Shown: in pieces, positions 44,786 to 52,912 of the stretch
Layout of the letters: the number at the start of each line of letters is the position of its first letter
How positions within the stretch are numbered: position 1 is the stretch's first letter
Origin: Opitutia bacterium
GTDB lineage: Bacteria; Verrucomicrobiota; Verrucomicrobiia; Opitutales; UBA953
Length of the DNA stretch: 64,000 bases
Assembly: GCA_003569165.1 (NCBI GenBank)
Contig: BGOI01000007.1
Location: 1 to 64,000 of the forward strand
Reading direction: 5' to 3'
Notes under the pieces: generated by a model
Database searches by the model: none
Seen by the model: only the letters and a program-made list of their open reading frames with translations
What the model was told of the DNA's origin: nothing
Program-made: the position numbers and the translations under genes

Positions 44786-45868
44786 ATGTCCGCCAAATCC
44801 GAACCCACCGCTAAGGAAAAATCTGCCAACCAGGCAGCCGAGAAGAAGACCCTCGATCTGGCTCTCTCCGCCATCAACAAGCAGTATGGCGATGGCACCC
44901 TGATGCGCATGGGAGACGCGACCAAGATGCAGGTCTCGTCCGTCTCCACTGGCTCGGTCGCCATCGACCTTGCCTTGGGCGTCGGCGGCCTCCCCCGTGG
45001 CCGTATCGTCGAGATCTTCGGCCCGGAATCCTCCGGTAAGACGACCCTCTGTCTCTCCATCATCGCCGAGATCCAGCGCCAGGGCGGCAACGCCGTCTTC
45101 GTCGACGTCGAACACGCCCTCGACCCCCGCTACTCTAAGGTTGTCGGCGTCGACCTCGATAACCTCCTGGTCTCCCAGCCTGAATCCGGCGAAGACGCCC
45201 TCAATATCGTCGAAACCCTCATCCGCTCCGGCGCCGTCGATGTGGTCGTCATCGACTCCGTCGCCGCCCTCGTCTCGAAGCAGGAACTCGATGGCCAGAT
45301 GGGCGACGCGACCGTCGGCGTCCAGGCCCGTATGATGAGCCAAGCCATGCGCCGCCTTACGGCCGCCATCAGCCGCACCAATTGCATCTGTATCTTCACG
45401 AATCAGATCCGCGAAAAGATTGGCGTGATGTTCGGCAGCCCCGAAACCACCCCCGGCGGCCGCGCCCTGAAGTTCTTCTCCTCCGTCCGCATCGACATCC
45501 GTCGTATCGGCCAGATCAAGGAGCCGTCCGGCAAGGTCATCGGCAACCGCACCAAGGTGAAGGTCGTGAAGAACAAGGTCGCCCCTCCCTTCACGGAGTG
45601 CGAGTTCGACATCATGTACACCGAAGGCATCTCCCGCTCCGGCTCCGTCCTCGACCTCGGCATCGAACACAAGATCCTCGAGAAGAAGGGCGCCTGGATC
45701 GCCTATAACGGCCAGCTCATCGGCCAGGGCCGCGAAGCCGCCAAGGACTACCTCATCAAGAACCCGAAGGTCCTGGAGGAAATCCAAAAGATCATCATGG
45801 AGAAGGTCCAGGTCGTCGGTGGCATGACCCTCGGCGTCGGTGTCGCTGAGAACGTCACGGCCGAATAA
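44786..45868 (+). CDS. recA: Recombinase RecA
   Basis: Strand exchange and SOS activation. Walker A is [10 protein letters not shown], the Walker B region is [15 protein letters not shown], and L2 has [19 protein letters not shown]-type sequence. Length 360, normal. There is no Shine-Dalgarno sequence before the ATG. A palindrome at 44717-44730 suggests LexA control. A terminator follows at 45896. Confidence 0.98.
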   Translation: MSAKSEPTAKEKSANQAAEKKTLDLALSAINKQYGDGTLMRMGDATKMQVSSVSTGSVAIDLALGVGGLPRGRIVEIFGPESSGKTTLCLSIIAEIQRQGGNAVFVDVEHALDPRYSKVVGVDLDNLLVSQPESGEDALNIVETLIRSGAVDVVVIDSVAALVSKQELDGQMGDATVGVQARMMSQAMRRLTAAISRTNCICIFTNQIREKIGVMFGSPETTPGGRALKFFSSVRIDIRRIGQIKEPSGKVIGNRTKVKVVKNKVAPPFTECEFDIMYTEGISRSGSVLDLGIEHKILEKKGAWIAYNGQLIGQGREAAKDYLIKNPKVLEEIQKIIMEKVQVVGGMTLGVGVAENVTAE

Positions 45869-45895
45869 TCAATCGTTGTTGGCTAGCCATAGCCC

Positions 45896-45923
45896 GGGCC
45901 GCACGAAAGTGCGGCCCGTTTCA
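45896..45923 (+). terminator. Rho-independent terminator of recA
   Basis: GGGCCGCAC (45896-45904), GAAA tetraloop, GTGCGGCCC (45909-45917), then GTTTC. The stem is strong but the T run is short. Confidence 0.75.
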
Positions 45924-45957
45924 TTGGTGGAGTCCGCTCAGTCTAAAACTCCTCTGC

Positions 45958-45986
45958 TTGCTTTTCAGGAAGAATTTCGTCATATT
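45958..45986 (+). promoter_or_regulatory. Promoter-like element upstream of an RNA candidate
   Basis: TTGCTT (45958-45963), 17 bases, CATATT (45981-45986), in an AT-rich patch unlike its surroundings and with no open reading frame after it. Transcription would start near 45993. Confidence 0.4.
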
Positions 45987-45992
45987 GACTAT

Positions 45993-46150
45993 CCCCTGCG
46001 GTGTTCGACACCCGCGGCAGCCTCCCTTCCCTACGAACATAATATACGGGAGGTGCGACCCGACCGGCCTCGTCCGAGCCGTGGCAACGTACCGCCCACC
46101 TAAATCCAGGAATAAGTGGAGCTCCAATCGGAATCGGCACAGGCGGGGAC
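45993..46150 (+). ncRNA. Structured non-coding RNA candidate, possibly 6S RNA
   Basis: No protein-coding pattern is visible. After the promoter-like element comes CCCCTGCGGTGTTCGACACC; a G-N-TGTTCG sequence at the edge of a closing stem is what I remember of the 5' side of 6S RNA. GCGGT (45998-46002) can pair with ACCGC (46091-46095), and an apical hairpin CCTCCC (46021-46026)/GGGAGG (46048-46053) is present. A longer closure CCCC/GGGG would give about 155 bases, slightly short for 6S. The 3' end is uncertain. SRP RNA and tmRNA do not fit. Confidence 0.35.
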
Positions 46151-46209
46151 CCTTTCAAGACAGCAGATGACAGCGGTAAGATGACGGATGACAGATCGGT
46201 GACAGGGTG

Positions 46210-46230
46210 GGATGCGATGACATCGCATCC
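46210..46230. repeat. Perfect 10-1-10 palindrome
   Basis: GGATGCGATG, A, CATCGCATCC, a perfect inverted repeat flanked on the left by several GATGACAG-type direct repeats (46165-46205). It sits immediately before a type A repeat unit. Confidence 0.8.
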
Positions 46231-46249
46231 GCTTGTCCCAGCTGCCTTG

Positions 46250-46305
46250 GGTAGGGTCGAGCATCCGTGCTCGACCGCGGCCGACCAAGGATGGTCAGCC
46301 CTACC
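46250..46305. repeat. Intergenic three-way-junction repeat, type A, copy 1
   Basis: A 56-base unit. Outer stem GGTAGGG (46250-46256)/CCCTACC (46299-46305). Inside are two hairpins: GTCGAGCA/TGCTCGAC with loop TCCG, and a GGC-GACC/GGTC-GCC stem around AAGGAT. A second copy with one mismatch lies at 62894-62949. Confidence 0.85.
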
Positions 46306-46324
46306 TCAAGACCGTCTCACAACC

Positions 46325-46402
46325 CAAGGGGAAACCGGAGACCGGATGATGAGCTAGGGGTTAACCCCCTCCGCATGCATTCCGGTTCCCGGTCTCCCCT
46401 TG
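46325..46402. repeat. Inverted repeat type D, copy 1
   Basis: Left arm 46325-46345 begins CAAGGGGAAACCGGAGACCG; the right arm 46382-46402 is its reverse complement with two or three mismatches. The 36-base centre contains AGGGGTTAACCCCCT, a further short palindrome. Related to 60975-61055. It lies 50 bases downstream of the DUF1552 gene end. Confidence 0.8.
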
Positions 46403-46451
46403 CGTTCAAATCTTTCCCTCACCGCCAACCGCTATCCGCTTAAACCAGGCT

Positions 46452-47768
46452 TCATCCCAAACTCAACTGGCCGCCTTCGCAAAGACTCGGATTACCGAAG
46501 GTCTTCATGGGATGGCCGAAGCCCTTGGCGATGGACATGAGCACACGGTTATGCGGCTCCTTCTTAAACTTGAGCGCGCGACCGGTCTTGAACCCAAGGC
46601 CGCCACCGATGAGCACCCACGGGATGTCTTCATGCGTGTGGCTGTTGCCCTTCCCGAGCTCGTTCGTCCAGACGATGGTGGTGTTGTCCAACATGTTGCC
46701 CTTACCGTTCGGCTCCGGGGTCTCCTGCAAGCGCTTCGCGAGGAAGGCAATCTGCTCGGCGAACCAGATATTGATCTTGGTCAGCTTCTCGACCGAGCCG
46801 GTATTGAGATCGGGGTCGTGCGAGAGCGAGTGATGGCTCTCGTCGACGCCGATCCACTTCATGCGCGCCTGGCCGACGGAATTGGTGAACTGGAACGTCG
46901 AGACACGGGCCATGTCGTTCTGGAAGGCGCTGATGAGGAGCTCGGTCTGGAGGCGCGTGATCTGCGGGATGCTGTCATTGTCCATCGGCACGCCCGGCTC
47001 GGGCGGGTGTGGCACCTTGAGGGCTGAATGCGACTGACTTTCCTTGAGGCCACGCTCGAGTTCGCGCAAGGCGGTAGCATGCTGATCCAGCAGGCCGCGG
47101 TCGCTCTTGTCGACGGCGTTGGCGACCTTGGCGATGTCGTCCTTAAGACCGTCGAGGACAGAACCGAGGGTCTCCCCTTCCTTCATCGATCCGTAGAGCT
47201 TGTCGAAGAGTTCGTAAGGGCTCGAGATCGGGGCGACGGGCTGGTTGGCGCCGGCGTAGCTCCAACGCGTCCAAGGATCCGCACGATTGCCCACGGCGAC
47301 GCCGATTTCCAACGAGCCCAGACGGGTCTTGGTCGCTGGATTGGACTGCAAGTATGTACGCAGGACTTGGTCGACGGACGGACCGCTGGCCCAGCCGGCC
47401 GGCGCACCGCCGCCACCCATGATGTTACCGGGGAAGAGCTCAATGCCGGTGAGCAGGCAGCTCATACCGCGCATGTGTGAGTCGCCGTCACCGCGGACAC
47501 GGTTGTTCACGCCCTTAAGCGTGAGTAGCTTATCCTTGAACGGCTCGAAGGGCTTCATGATCGCCTTAAGCTTGAAGGCCACGCCTTCCTCGTCGGGCCA
47601 GAAGGCCGGCGGGACGATGCCATTGGGCGAGAAGACGAAGATGACCCGCTGCCGGCGGCCGGTGATTGGCTCGGCGGCGCCGAGCGAAGCGAGGCCGCCC
47701 AGGAGTGGTAAGGCAGCGGCGGAGAGGCCGAGGCTGCGGAGGAAATTCCTGCGATGTTGGAGCGACAT
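46452..47768 (-). CDS. DUF1552-family protein, Tat-exported
   Basis: A 438-residue member of DUF1552, a family abundant in Planctomycetota and Verrucomicrobiota and nearly always paired with a DUF1592 cytochrome. The N-terminus has a twin-arginine motif (RRNFLRSLG) and a hydrophobic stretch to about residue 35. Typical segments are PNGIVPPAFWPDEEG, MRGMSCLLTG and TIVWTNELGKGNSHTHEDIP. The ATG at 47768 is chosen because it places the Tat motif at residue 6. The molecular function is unknown. Confidence 0.88.
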   Translation of the reverse strand: MSLQHRRNFLRSLGLSAAALPLLGGLASLGAAEPITGRRQRVIFVFSPNGIVPPAFWPDEEGVAFKLKAIMKPFEPFKDKLLTLKGVNNRVRGDGDSHMRGMSCLLTGIELFPGNIMGGGGAPAGWASGPSVDQVLRTYLQSNPATKTRLGSLEIGVAVGNRADPWTRWSYAGANQPVAPISSPYELFDKLYGSMKEGETLGSVLDGLKDDIAKVANAVDKSDRGLLDQHATALRELERGLKESQSHSALKVPHPPEPGVPMDNDSIPQITRLQTELLISAFQNDMARVSTFQFTNSVGQARMKWIGVDESHHSLSHDPDLNTGSVEKLTKINIWFAEQIAFLAKRLQETPEPNGKGNMLDNTTIVWTNELGKGNSHTHEDIPWVLIGGGLGFKTGRALKFKKEPHNRVLMSIAKGFGHPMKTFGNPSLCEGGQLSLG

Positions 47769-47772
47769 GGTC

Positions 47773-50085
47773 TTAGCGATTGGAAGGGGTGGTGGTAACG
47801 GTCGGGCGGAGCGCCGCGACGACGGCAACCTCGACGGCGAGGTTGCGGACGTGGAACTTGTCGGCGCGGAACTGGGAGGTCATCTGACCAAGCAACTCGG
47901 GCGAATACGCTGCGGGCGGCTGCTTCACCATTTCCTGGAAGAGGTTGCGGACGAATCCGGTCTGGCCGGAAAGGCTTTCGGCGGCGTGGATCGCGACATC
48001 GCGGGCACCGGTGAGCTTGATGACGTTGCCGTCCGCGGTGGTGTAATCGGAGGTTGGATCGACCGGTTTCTTATTGTCGGTGGTGCGCACGCGGCCAACG
48101 GCGTCGAAACGCTCGAAGCTGAAACCGAGCGGATTGATCGTAACGTGGCACGACATGCAGGCGGGCTTGGAGGTGAGCTCCGTCACCTTCTCGCGCATGG
48201 TGAACGAGGGGTCGAACTTATCGTCCATGAACGCGATGGCCATGGGCGGGGGCTTGAGCATGAGGCCGAGGATGTTACGCGTCACGAAGACGCCACGGTG
48301 GATCGGCGAGGAAGACTTGGTGTAGGAGAATGTGGCGAGGACAAACGGGTGCGTGAGCACGCCGCCGCGCTGTTCTGCATCCATCTTGACAGGCTGGAAG
48401 CCCGCACCGGCCTCGACCTTCTGGCCATAGAACTTGGCGAGGCGCTCGTTCATCAGGATGGTGTCGCTCAGTAGGAGCTGGCGGTAGTCGGATGCTTCGG
48501 ACCAGACGACACTCTCGGCGAAGAGATCCAGCGAGGTGCGGAGGTCCATCACGACGCCTTGGTCGAAGCCGGGATATTCCTTCTGGTCCTTGGCGATCTC
48601 GGCCCCTTCTTCGACGTGCAACCAGTGGTGAAGGAAGTCGCGCAGTTTCGACTTAGCACGCGGGTCCTTCATCATGCGCTGCGCCTGCAGCCGGACCTGG
48701 GTGGCATCCTTAAGCTGACCAGCCGCGGCGGCCTTCAAGAGCGCGGCGTCGGGAACGGAATCCCACAGCGTCAACGCGAGGCGCGAGGCGACGGCGTAAT
48801 CATCCTGCGGGCCGATACCGGGGTACAGGAAGGCAGGATTGGAGAGCGTGAAGATGAAGGCGCGCTTAGCGGCGACCTCTGGGGCGACGCCGGCGGCGTA
48901 GATCGCCGTAAGGTCGACCTTCTGCTCGTCGTTCAACGGGCGGCGGTACGCCATCTGGGCGAAGCGCAAGGTGAAGGCCTTGAGCTTTTCGCCGCGGTCA
49001 GGCGCGTCAGCCTTGGTACCCGCGAGAGTGAACAGGTGCGGACCAATCATCCCGGAGACCTGCAGCGCGCCTTTGGCGATGGCCTCCGTCCACTCGCGCG
49101 AGACCGAAGCGCCGCGCTCGTAGCCGATGCTGCCGTCGTCCGGCGGCAGCGGCACGGAAATGACGCTGACCGGAGAAGAAGATTTCGGTGAAAGGTTCGT
49201 GCGGGGAATCACCGTCCAGGCGCCGCCGGGCGGACGCCATTCGAGCCTCAGCGAAGCGGTCTTGTCCTTATACTTGAAGAACTCGAGCTTGAGCGGGTAG
49301 CTGCGACCGCCGAGGAGGAAGATTGGCGAGGAGGCCGTGCGCGTCATCGCCGAGCTCACCCAGATGTCAATGAGGGCGTTCTTTTCGCTGCCGTTCTCGG
49401 GAGCGTTAACGTAGAGACGGACGCCGTTGGGGGACGTGACCCGAAACTCATACTCGCCGGTATCCGGCACGTGGACCGAGCCGCTCCAGTTGATGGAGAA
49501 CTGCGCGGCGAAGCTGCCCTTCTCGGGAGCCTTATCGCCAAAGTCGAAATCAATGACCGGATCGATCTGCTGCTTGTAGGTGACTTCTGGACGATTCTGG
49601 TCCGGCTTCTTGGGATCGCGCTCCGGTCGTTCGCGGTAAGTGCCGGCCAGCCCGCCCGTCTCGGTCGTGGCAGTCGCGTTGCGGAGCGAAGCGAGGAGGT
49701 CCGCGATGCTCTCGCGGTACTGGCGGACGGTGAGGTGCGCGAGTTCGATACGGGGCGGATGATTACGGGCGCGGGCCTCGCCGGAATAGAAAGCCTTGTG
49801 GATGTATTCGGCGGAGGCGGTGGCGTCAGCGAGCGACAGGGTGCCGGGGTCGTTCTCGGGCATCTCGCGGGCGATGTACTTAGCCAGCGAAGCGATGGAT
49901 TTTTCTCCGACGAGGGGTTCATCGGCCTTGCCGGCGACGCCTTGGCCGACCGGTCCGTGACAACTCATACAGTCTTGGCGGTAGACGACTTCGCCGGCGC
50001 GCGGAGCGGCGAGATTCTTCTTATAGTAGCGCTGGCCTTGGCGGCCGGCGAAAACCAGGGAGGCGAGGACGACGAGCGCGGCCAC
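47773..50085 (-). CDS. DUF1592/PA14 planctomycete-type cytochrome c protein
   Basis: A 770-residue exported multi-domain protein. A membrane helix or signal (1-15), a cytochrome c domain with CMSCHG (near residue 39), a DUF1587-like segment, a PA14 sugar-binding-like domain (about 175-280), then the DUF1595/1592/1588/1585 series, with a second haem motif CMSCHV near residue 640 in DUF1588. The start is a GTG at 50085. It ends four bases before the DUF1552 gene starts. Expected to work with that protein in the cell envelope; a role in polysaccharide or aromatic breakdown is guesswork. Confidence 0.88.
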   Translation of the reverse strand: MAALVVLASLVFAGRQGQRYYKKNLAAPRAGEVVYRQDCMSCHGPVGQGVAGKADEPLVGEKSIASLAKYIAREMPENDPGTLSLADATASAEYIHKAFYSGEARARNHPPRIELAHLTVRQYRESIADLLASLRNATATTETGGLAGTYRERPERDPKKPDQNRPEVTYKQQIDPVIDFDFGDKAPEKGSFAAQFSINWSGSVHVPDTGEYEFRVTSPNGVRLYVNAPENGSEKNALIDIWVSSAMTRTASSPIFLLGGRSYPLKLEFFKYKDKTASLRLEWRPPGGAWTVIPRTNLSPKSSSPVSVISVPLPPDDGSIGYERGASVSREWTEAIAKGALQVSGMIGPHLFTLAGTKADAPDRGEKLKAFTLRFAQMAYRRPLNDEQKVDLTAIYAAGVAPEVAAKRAFIFTLSNPAFLYPGIGPQDDYAVASRLALTLWDSVPDAALLKAAAAGQLKDATQVRLQAQRMMKDPRAKSKLRDFLHHWLHVEEGAEIAKDQKEYPGFDQGVVMDLRTSLDLFAESVVWSEASDYRQLLLSDTILMNERLAKFYGQKVEAGAGFQPVKMDAEQRGGVLTHPFVLATFSYTKSSSPIHRGVFVTRNILGLMLKPPPMAIAFMDDKFDPSFTMREKVTELTSKPACMSCHVTINPLGFSFERFDAVGRVRTTDNKKPVDPTSDYTTADGNVIKLTGARDVAIHAAESLSGQTGFVRNLFQEMVKQPPAAYSPELLGQMTSQFRADKFHVRNLAVEVAVVAALRPTVTTTPSNR

Positions 50086-50147
50086 GACCTTACTGGACCG
50101 GGGAAAGTGGCATGAGGTTGTGACCCTAACCTCACGGGGAAGTTCCT

Positions 50148-50828
50148 CTAAATCAAGCCCGCCTCACCAAAACTGAACCACCCTTTACCCGCCGGATCGG
50201 CCTCCGGGCGACCGATGACCACATGATCCAGCAGCTCCACCCCCACGACCCTCCCGGCGTCGGCCAGCTGCCGGGTCACGGCCCGGTCCGCCGGACTCGG
50301 CGTCGGATCTCCGCTGGGGTGGTTGTGCGCCACGATCGCCGCCGACGCGGCATGCTTCAACGCCTGACGGAAGACCTCTCGCGGATGCAGGAGCGAACTC
50401 GTCGCGGTCCCGGAGCTGACCTCATGCAATGCGAGCAGCCGGTTGCGCCGGTTCAGGCAGAGCACCCAGCACTTCTCGACCGCGAGGCCGGCCGCGAATG
50501 GTTCGAGCCGCGCCCAGACCTTGGCGGGGGCGTCAAGCTTCTCGCCGGGATCATGCGCGCGCTCTCGGATTCTTCGCGCGAGTTCCATCGCGGCGGTAAG
50601 CTCGGCCGCCTTCGCGGGACCGAGCCCGTGGACCCGCCCGAAGTCATGCGTGTCCCAGGTCGCCAACGCCGCCAGCGAACCAGACTCCGCCAGCAAGGCC
50701 GTCGCGACGACCGGTGCTGGCGCGCCCTTGGTGCCAGTGCCGATGAGGAGTTCGATGAGCTCGGCGTCGAGCAAGGCCCGCGGACCAAGCCGCACGAGCC
50801 GCTCACGCGGACGATCCTGAGAAATCAT
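50148..50828 (-). CDS. radC: RadC/JAB-domain DNA repair-associated protein
   Basis: A 226-residue RadC: an N-terminal helix-hairpin-helix part (RVHGLGPAKAAELTAAMELA) and a JAB metalloprotease-like domain with the metal motif HNHPSGDPTPSPAD, exactly HxH-x7-S-x2-D. The historical repair role of RadC is doubtful; the fold is that of a DNA-associated hydrolase. It stands alone, with a 62-base gap to the DUF1592 gene. Confidence 0.92.
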   Translation of the reverse strand: MISQDRPRERLVRLGPRALLDAELIELLIGTGTKGAPAPVVATALLAESGSLAALATWDTHDFGRVHGLGPAKAAELTAAMELARRIRERAHDPGEKLDAPAKVWARLEPFAAGLAVEKCWVLCLNRRNRLLALHEVSSGTATSSLLHPREVFRQALKHAASAAIVAHNHPSGDPTPSPADRAVTRQLADAGRVVGVELLDHVVIGRPEADPAGKGWFSFGEAGLI

Positions 50829-50871
50829 CCCGCCACGCTGACGGCGTGACGGCGGCGCTCAAGCGGACCTA

Positions 50872-51544
50872 CTACCCAGCGGTTCCACCCAGGCGGCGGT
50901 AGTGGGCCAACACCTTGCCATAAGCCGGCGTCAGCGCCTCGAGGGATGCGACGTTCAGACCTAGGTCCTTAATCAGGCCGTCGCGCAGACCGTAGATCCA
51001 AGCGTGGACCTCGACCTTCTGCCCGCGGGCCCAGGCATCCTGCATGACCGTGGAATGACAGACGTTGGCCGCCTGTTCAATGACGTTGAGCTCGCAGAGC
51101 GTGTCCAGCTTCGCGGGGCCGAGCACGGACTCGACGACGATAGCGTGCTTGTGGTGCACGTCGCGCACGTGACGCAGCCAATTATCGACGAGGCCTACCT
51201 TGCGGCGCTCGAGCGAGGCCTGCACGCCGCCGCAGCCGTAGTGGCCCGCAGACGATGACGTGCTCAACCTTCAGGACATCGACGGCGTACTGTAGCACGG
51301 AGAGGCAGTTGAGGTCGGTGTGCACGACGACGTTGGCGACGTTGCGATGCACGAAGAGCTCGCCGGGCAGCAGACCGACAATCTCGTTGGCGGGGACGCG
51401 GCTATCCGAGCAGCCGATCCAGAGGTAACGCGGAGTCTGCTGCTTGGACAGCGTCTCGAAGAAAGCAGGGTCGCGGCGACGAACGCTCTCTGACCATTCG
51501 CGGTTTTGTCCGAACAGGTTTTCGATGGAAGACATCGAAGGCAC
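50872..51544 (-). pseudogene. Beta-carbonic anhydrase, interrupted by one frameshift
   Basis: Zinc enzyme for CO2 hydration. The N-terminal half (51544 down to about 51246) carries [12 protein letters not shown] with the zinc Cys and catalytic Asp-Arg pair and runs to HVIVCG. The C-terminal half continues in another frame with [13 protein letters not shown], holding the second zinc ligands His and Cys. One extra G in the GGG run at 51245-51247 (CCC on the plus strand) separates the two. Repaired length is about 223 residues, normal for the family, so an assembly error is likely. Confidence 0.85.
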
Positions 51545-51754
51545 TTACATTGGGAAACGCCTCGGGCGGGCAAGCGAATAGGACAATTTCCCCCTTTAGG
51601 CCTCCACTCGTTGCTATCGGCTGAGCGTCCAAACGTGGTCCGGAGTGAAAACTGGGTGTTTATCGGCCTTTACGACATCCTCGGGCTGCCTTCTTAACCT
51701 TCCGCCCTGTCGGGGGTTGAAACTCCGTCCGGCACGTGGTGTATTATCCATAAC

Positions 51755-52243
51755 ATGAAGACCAGTCTCCTCGCCTTGCTCGCCGGCGCCGCCCTCGCTT
51801 CGGCCGCCACCACGAACGAAAAGCCCCCGACTTCCAGCAAGGGCACCGTCGTGGTCGACAAGCCGAAGGCCACGACCGACAAGAAGAAGCCCAAGAAGGA
51901 AGTCCCCGTCGCGGCCGCGCTCGCCGATCCAGTCTCGCTCGTTGCTGAGTCCGTCGACGCCGCTACCCAGATCGCGATGGAAGCCGCCAAGGTCGCCCAG
52001 GCCGAAGCCGCTAAGCTCGCCGCCATCGGTACCGATAAGGCTGCTTCCCCTGCCAACGCCAAGCTCGCGGAAGCTGCCGTCGTCGCCGGCGCCACCGCCG
52101 CCAAAGAATTAAAGAAGGCCAAGAAGGAATCCGATGCCGAGAAGACCGAGAAACCGGAAGCGAAGAAGCCCGACGCCGAAGCGCCGAAGCCTGCCGCGAA
52201 GCCGACGGCCAAGAAGGCTGCCAAGGAAACGACCTCCCTCTAA
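51755..52243 (+). CDS. Small secreted Lys/Ala-rich protein (162 aa)
   Basis: A low-complexity exported protein with a signal peptide (1-17, cleavage after ASA), a Lys/Pro-rich stretch, a central Ala-rich helix (about 55-120, AAKVAQAEAAKLAAIGTDKA) and a Lys/Glu/Pro tail. I see no known domain. Histone-like and cell-wall-associated proteins can look like this. A bidirectional-looking terminator follows 18 bases after the stop. Confidence 0.6.
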   Translation: MKTSLLALLAGAALASAATTNEKPPTSSKGTVVVDKPKATTDKKKPKKEVPVAAALADPVSLVAESVDAATQIAMEAAKVAQAEAAKLAAIGTDKAASPANAKLAEAAVVAGATAAKELKKAKKESDAEKTEKPEAKKPDAEAPKPAAKPTAKKAAKETTSL

Positions 52244-52261
52244 AAAAGAGCCGTCTCCCTT

Positions 52262-52288
52262 AAAAAGCCCCGGATGACGGGGCTTTTT
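52262..52288. terminator. Rho-independent terminator, possibly bidirectional
   Basis: AAAAAGCCCC (52262-52271), short loop, GGGGCTTTTT (52279-52288). The A run allows use on the minus strand too, but no minus gene ends here. Confidence 0.85.
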
Positions 52289-52349
52289 CATGCCTAGCCG
52301 CGAAGCCCTTGAAACTTCCCCCGGCTTTCGCTGTATCATCCTTATCCCC

Positions 52350-52574
52350 ATGAAGCCCGCCTTCCTCGCCCTCTTGCTCACCGCCAGCCTCGCCGTGGCC
52401 GCCGAGCCCGCCAAGGAATCCCCGGCCGCTCCGGAGCCGAAGCCTTTCTTTGACCCCGCCGCGCCAGCCCCGACGGTCGATCCGACCAAGCCCGTGCCCG
52501 AGCCTTCCATCCCGACGCCAGAAAAGAAGAAGCCGGTCGTGACTGAAAAAAAGAAGAAGAAGGAGAAGAAGTAA
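52350..52574 (+). CDS. Small secreted Pro/Lys-rich protein (74 aa)
   Basis: Begins with a signal peptide (1-18, cleavage after VAA) and continues as Pro/Glu/Lys-rich sequence ending in the basic tail KKKKKEKK. It resembles the preceding gene in composition, signal peptide and pyrimidine-rich leader (CATCCTTATCCCC before the ATG at 52350). No function can be assigned. Coding status rests on the signal peptide and codon pattern. Confidence 0.5.
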   Translation: MKPAFLALLLTASLAVAAEPAKESPAAPEPKPFFDPAAPAPTVDPTKPVPEPSIPTPEKKKPVVTEKKKKKEKK

Positions 52575-52618
52575 GTTGGCACGAGGTAGGGACGTGCGCC
52601 CTCGCTCAAGCGTGTATC

Positions 52619-52702
52619 GAGGTAGGGACAGCACCACGTGCTGTCCTAAGCCGCCGCAAGGAGACACACATTAGGACGCGATAGTGATCACGTCCCTACC
52701 TC
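52619..52702. repeat. Intergenic three-way-junction repeat, type B, copy 1
   Basis: Outer stem GAGGTAGGG (52619-52627)/CCCTACCTC (52694-52702), perfect over nine bases. Inner hairpins are GGACAGCAC-CAC-GTGCTGTCC and one built on GGACG/CGTCC around GTGATCA. A partial copy (GAGGTAGGGACGTGCGCCC) starts at 52583 just to its left. Confidence 0.85.
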
Positions 52703-52720
52703 AAGACAGTCGCAGCACCC

Positions 52721-52754
52721 AGAGGGAAGCTGGAGACCGGATGATTGGCTGGGG
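52721..52754. repeat. Type D inverted-repeat half unit
   Basis: AGAGGGAAGCTGGAGACCGG and then ATGATTGGCTGGGG, matching the left half of the type D unit at 60975. The right arm is not present. The rest of the gap 52755-52912 contains a partial type A end (GGGTAGGGTCGGGACCGCG at 52858) and otherwise nothing I recognise. Confidence 0.7.
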
Positions 52755-52912
52755 ATACATATTGTCGGGTGACAGGTGACAGCTACCGGGGCATCGGCCT
52801 TTCAGGTGTCAGCCGTTCGGCCTTCGGCGGCCGGCTCCAGGTTCCCGCGGCTGTAATGGGTAGGGTCGGGACCGCGTGTCCTCCGGTCCTCGTATCCTCC
52901 TGCCCTCCTGCC

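Noticed and set aside
45993-46150. tmRNA or SRP RNA
   Set aside because: There is no tRNA-like TTCGA arm with CCA end, no tag frame ending in Ala-Ala, and no GGTCAGG/GGAAGG SRP core on either strand.
45943-46158. A short minus-strand protein reading through the RNA candidate
   Set aside because: No homology-like pattern or start context; composition changes sharply along its length and the plus strand shows a better promoter-plus-structure signal.
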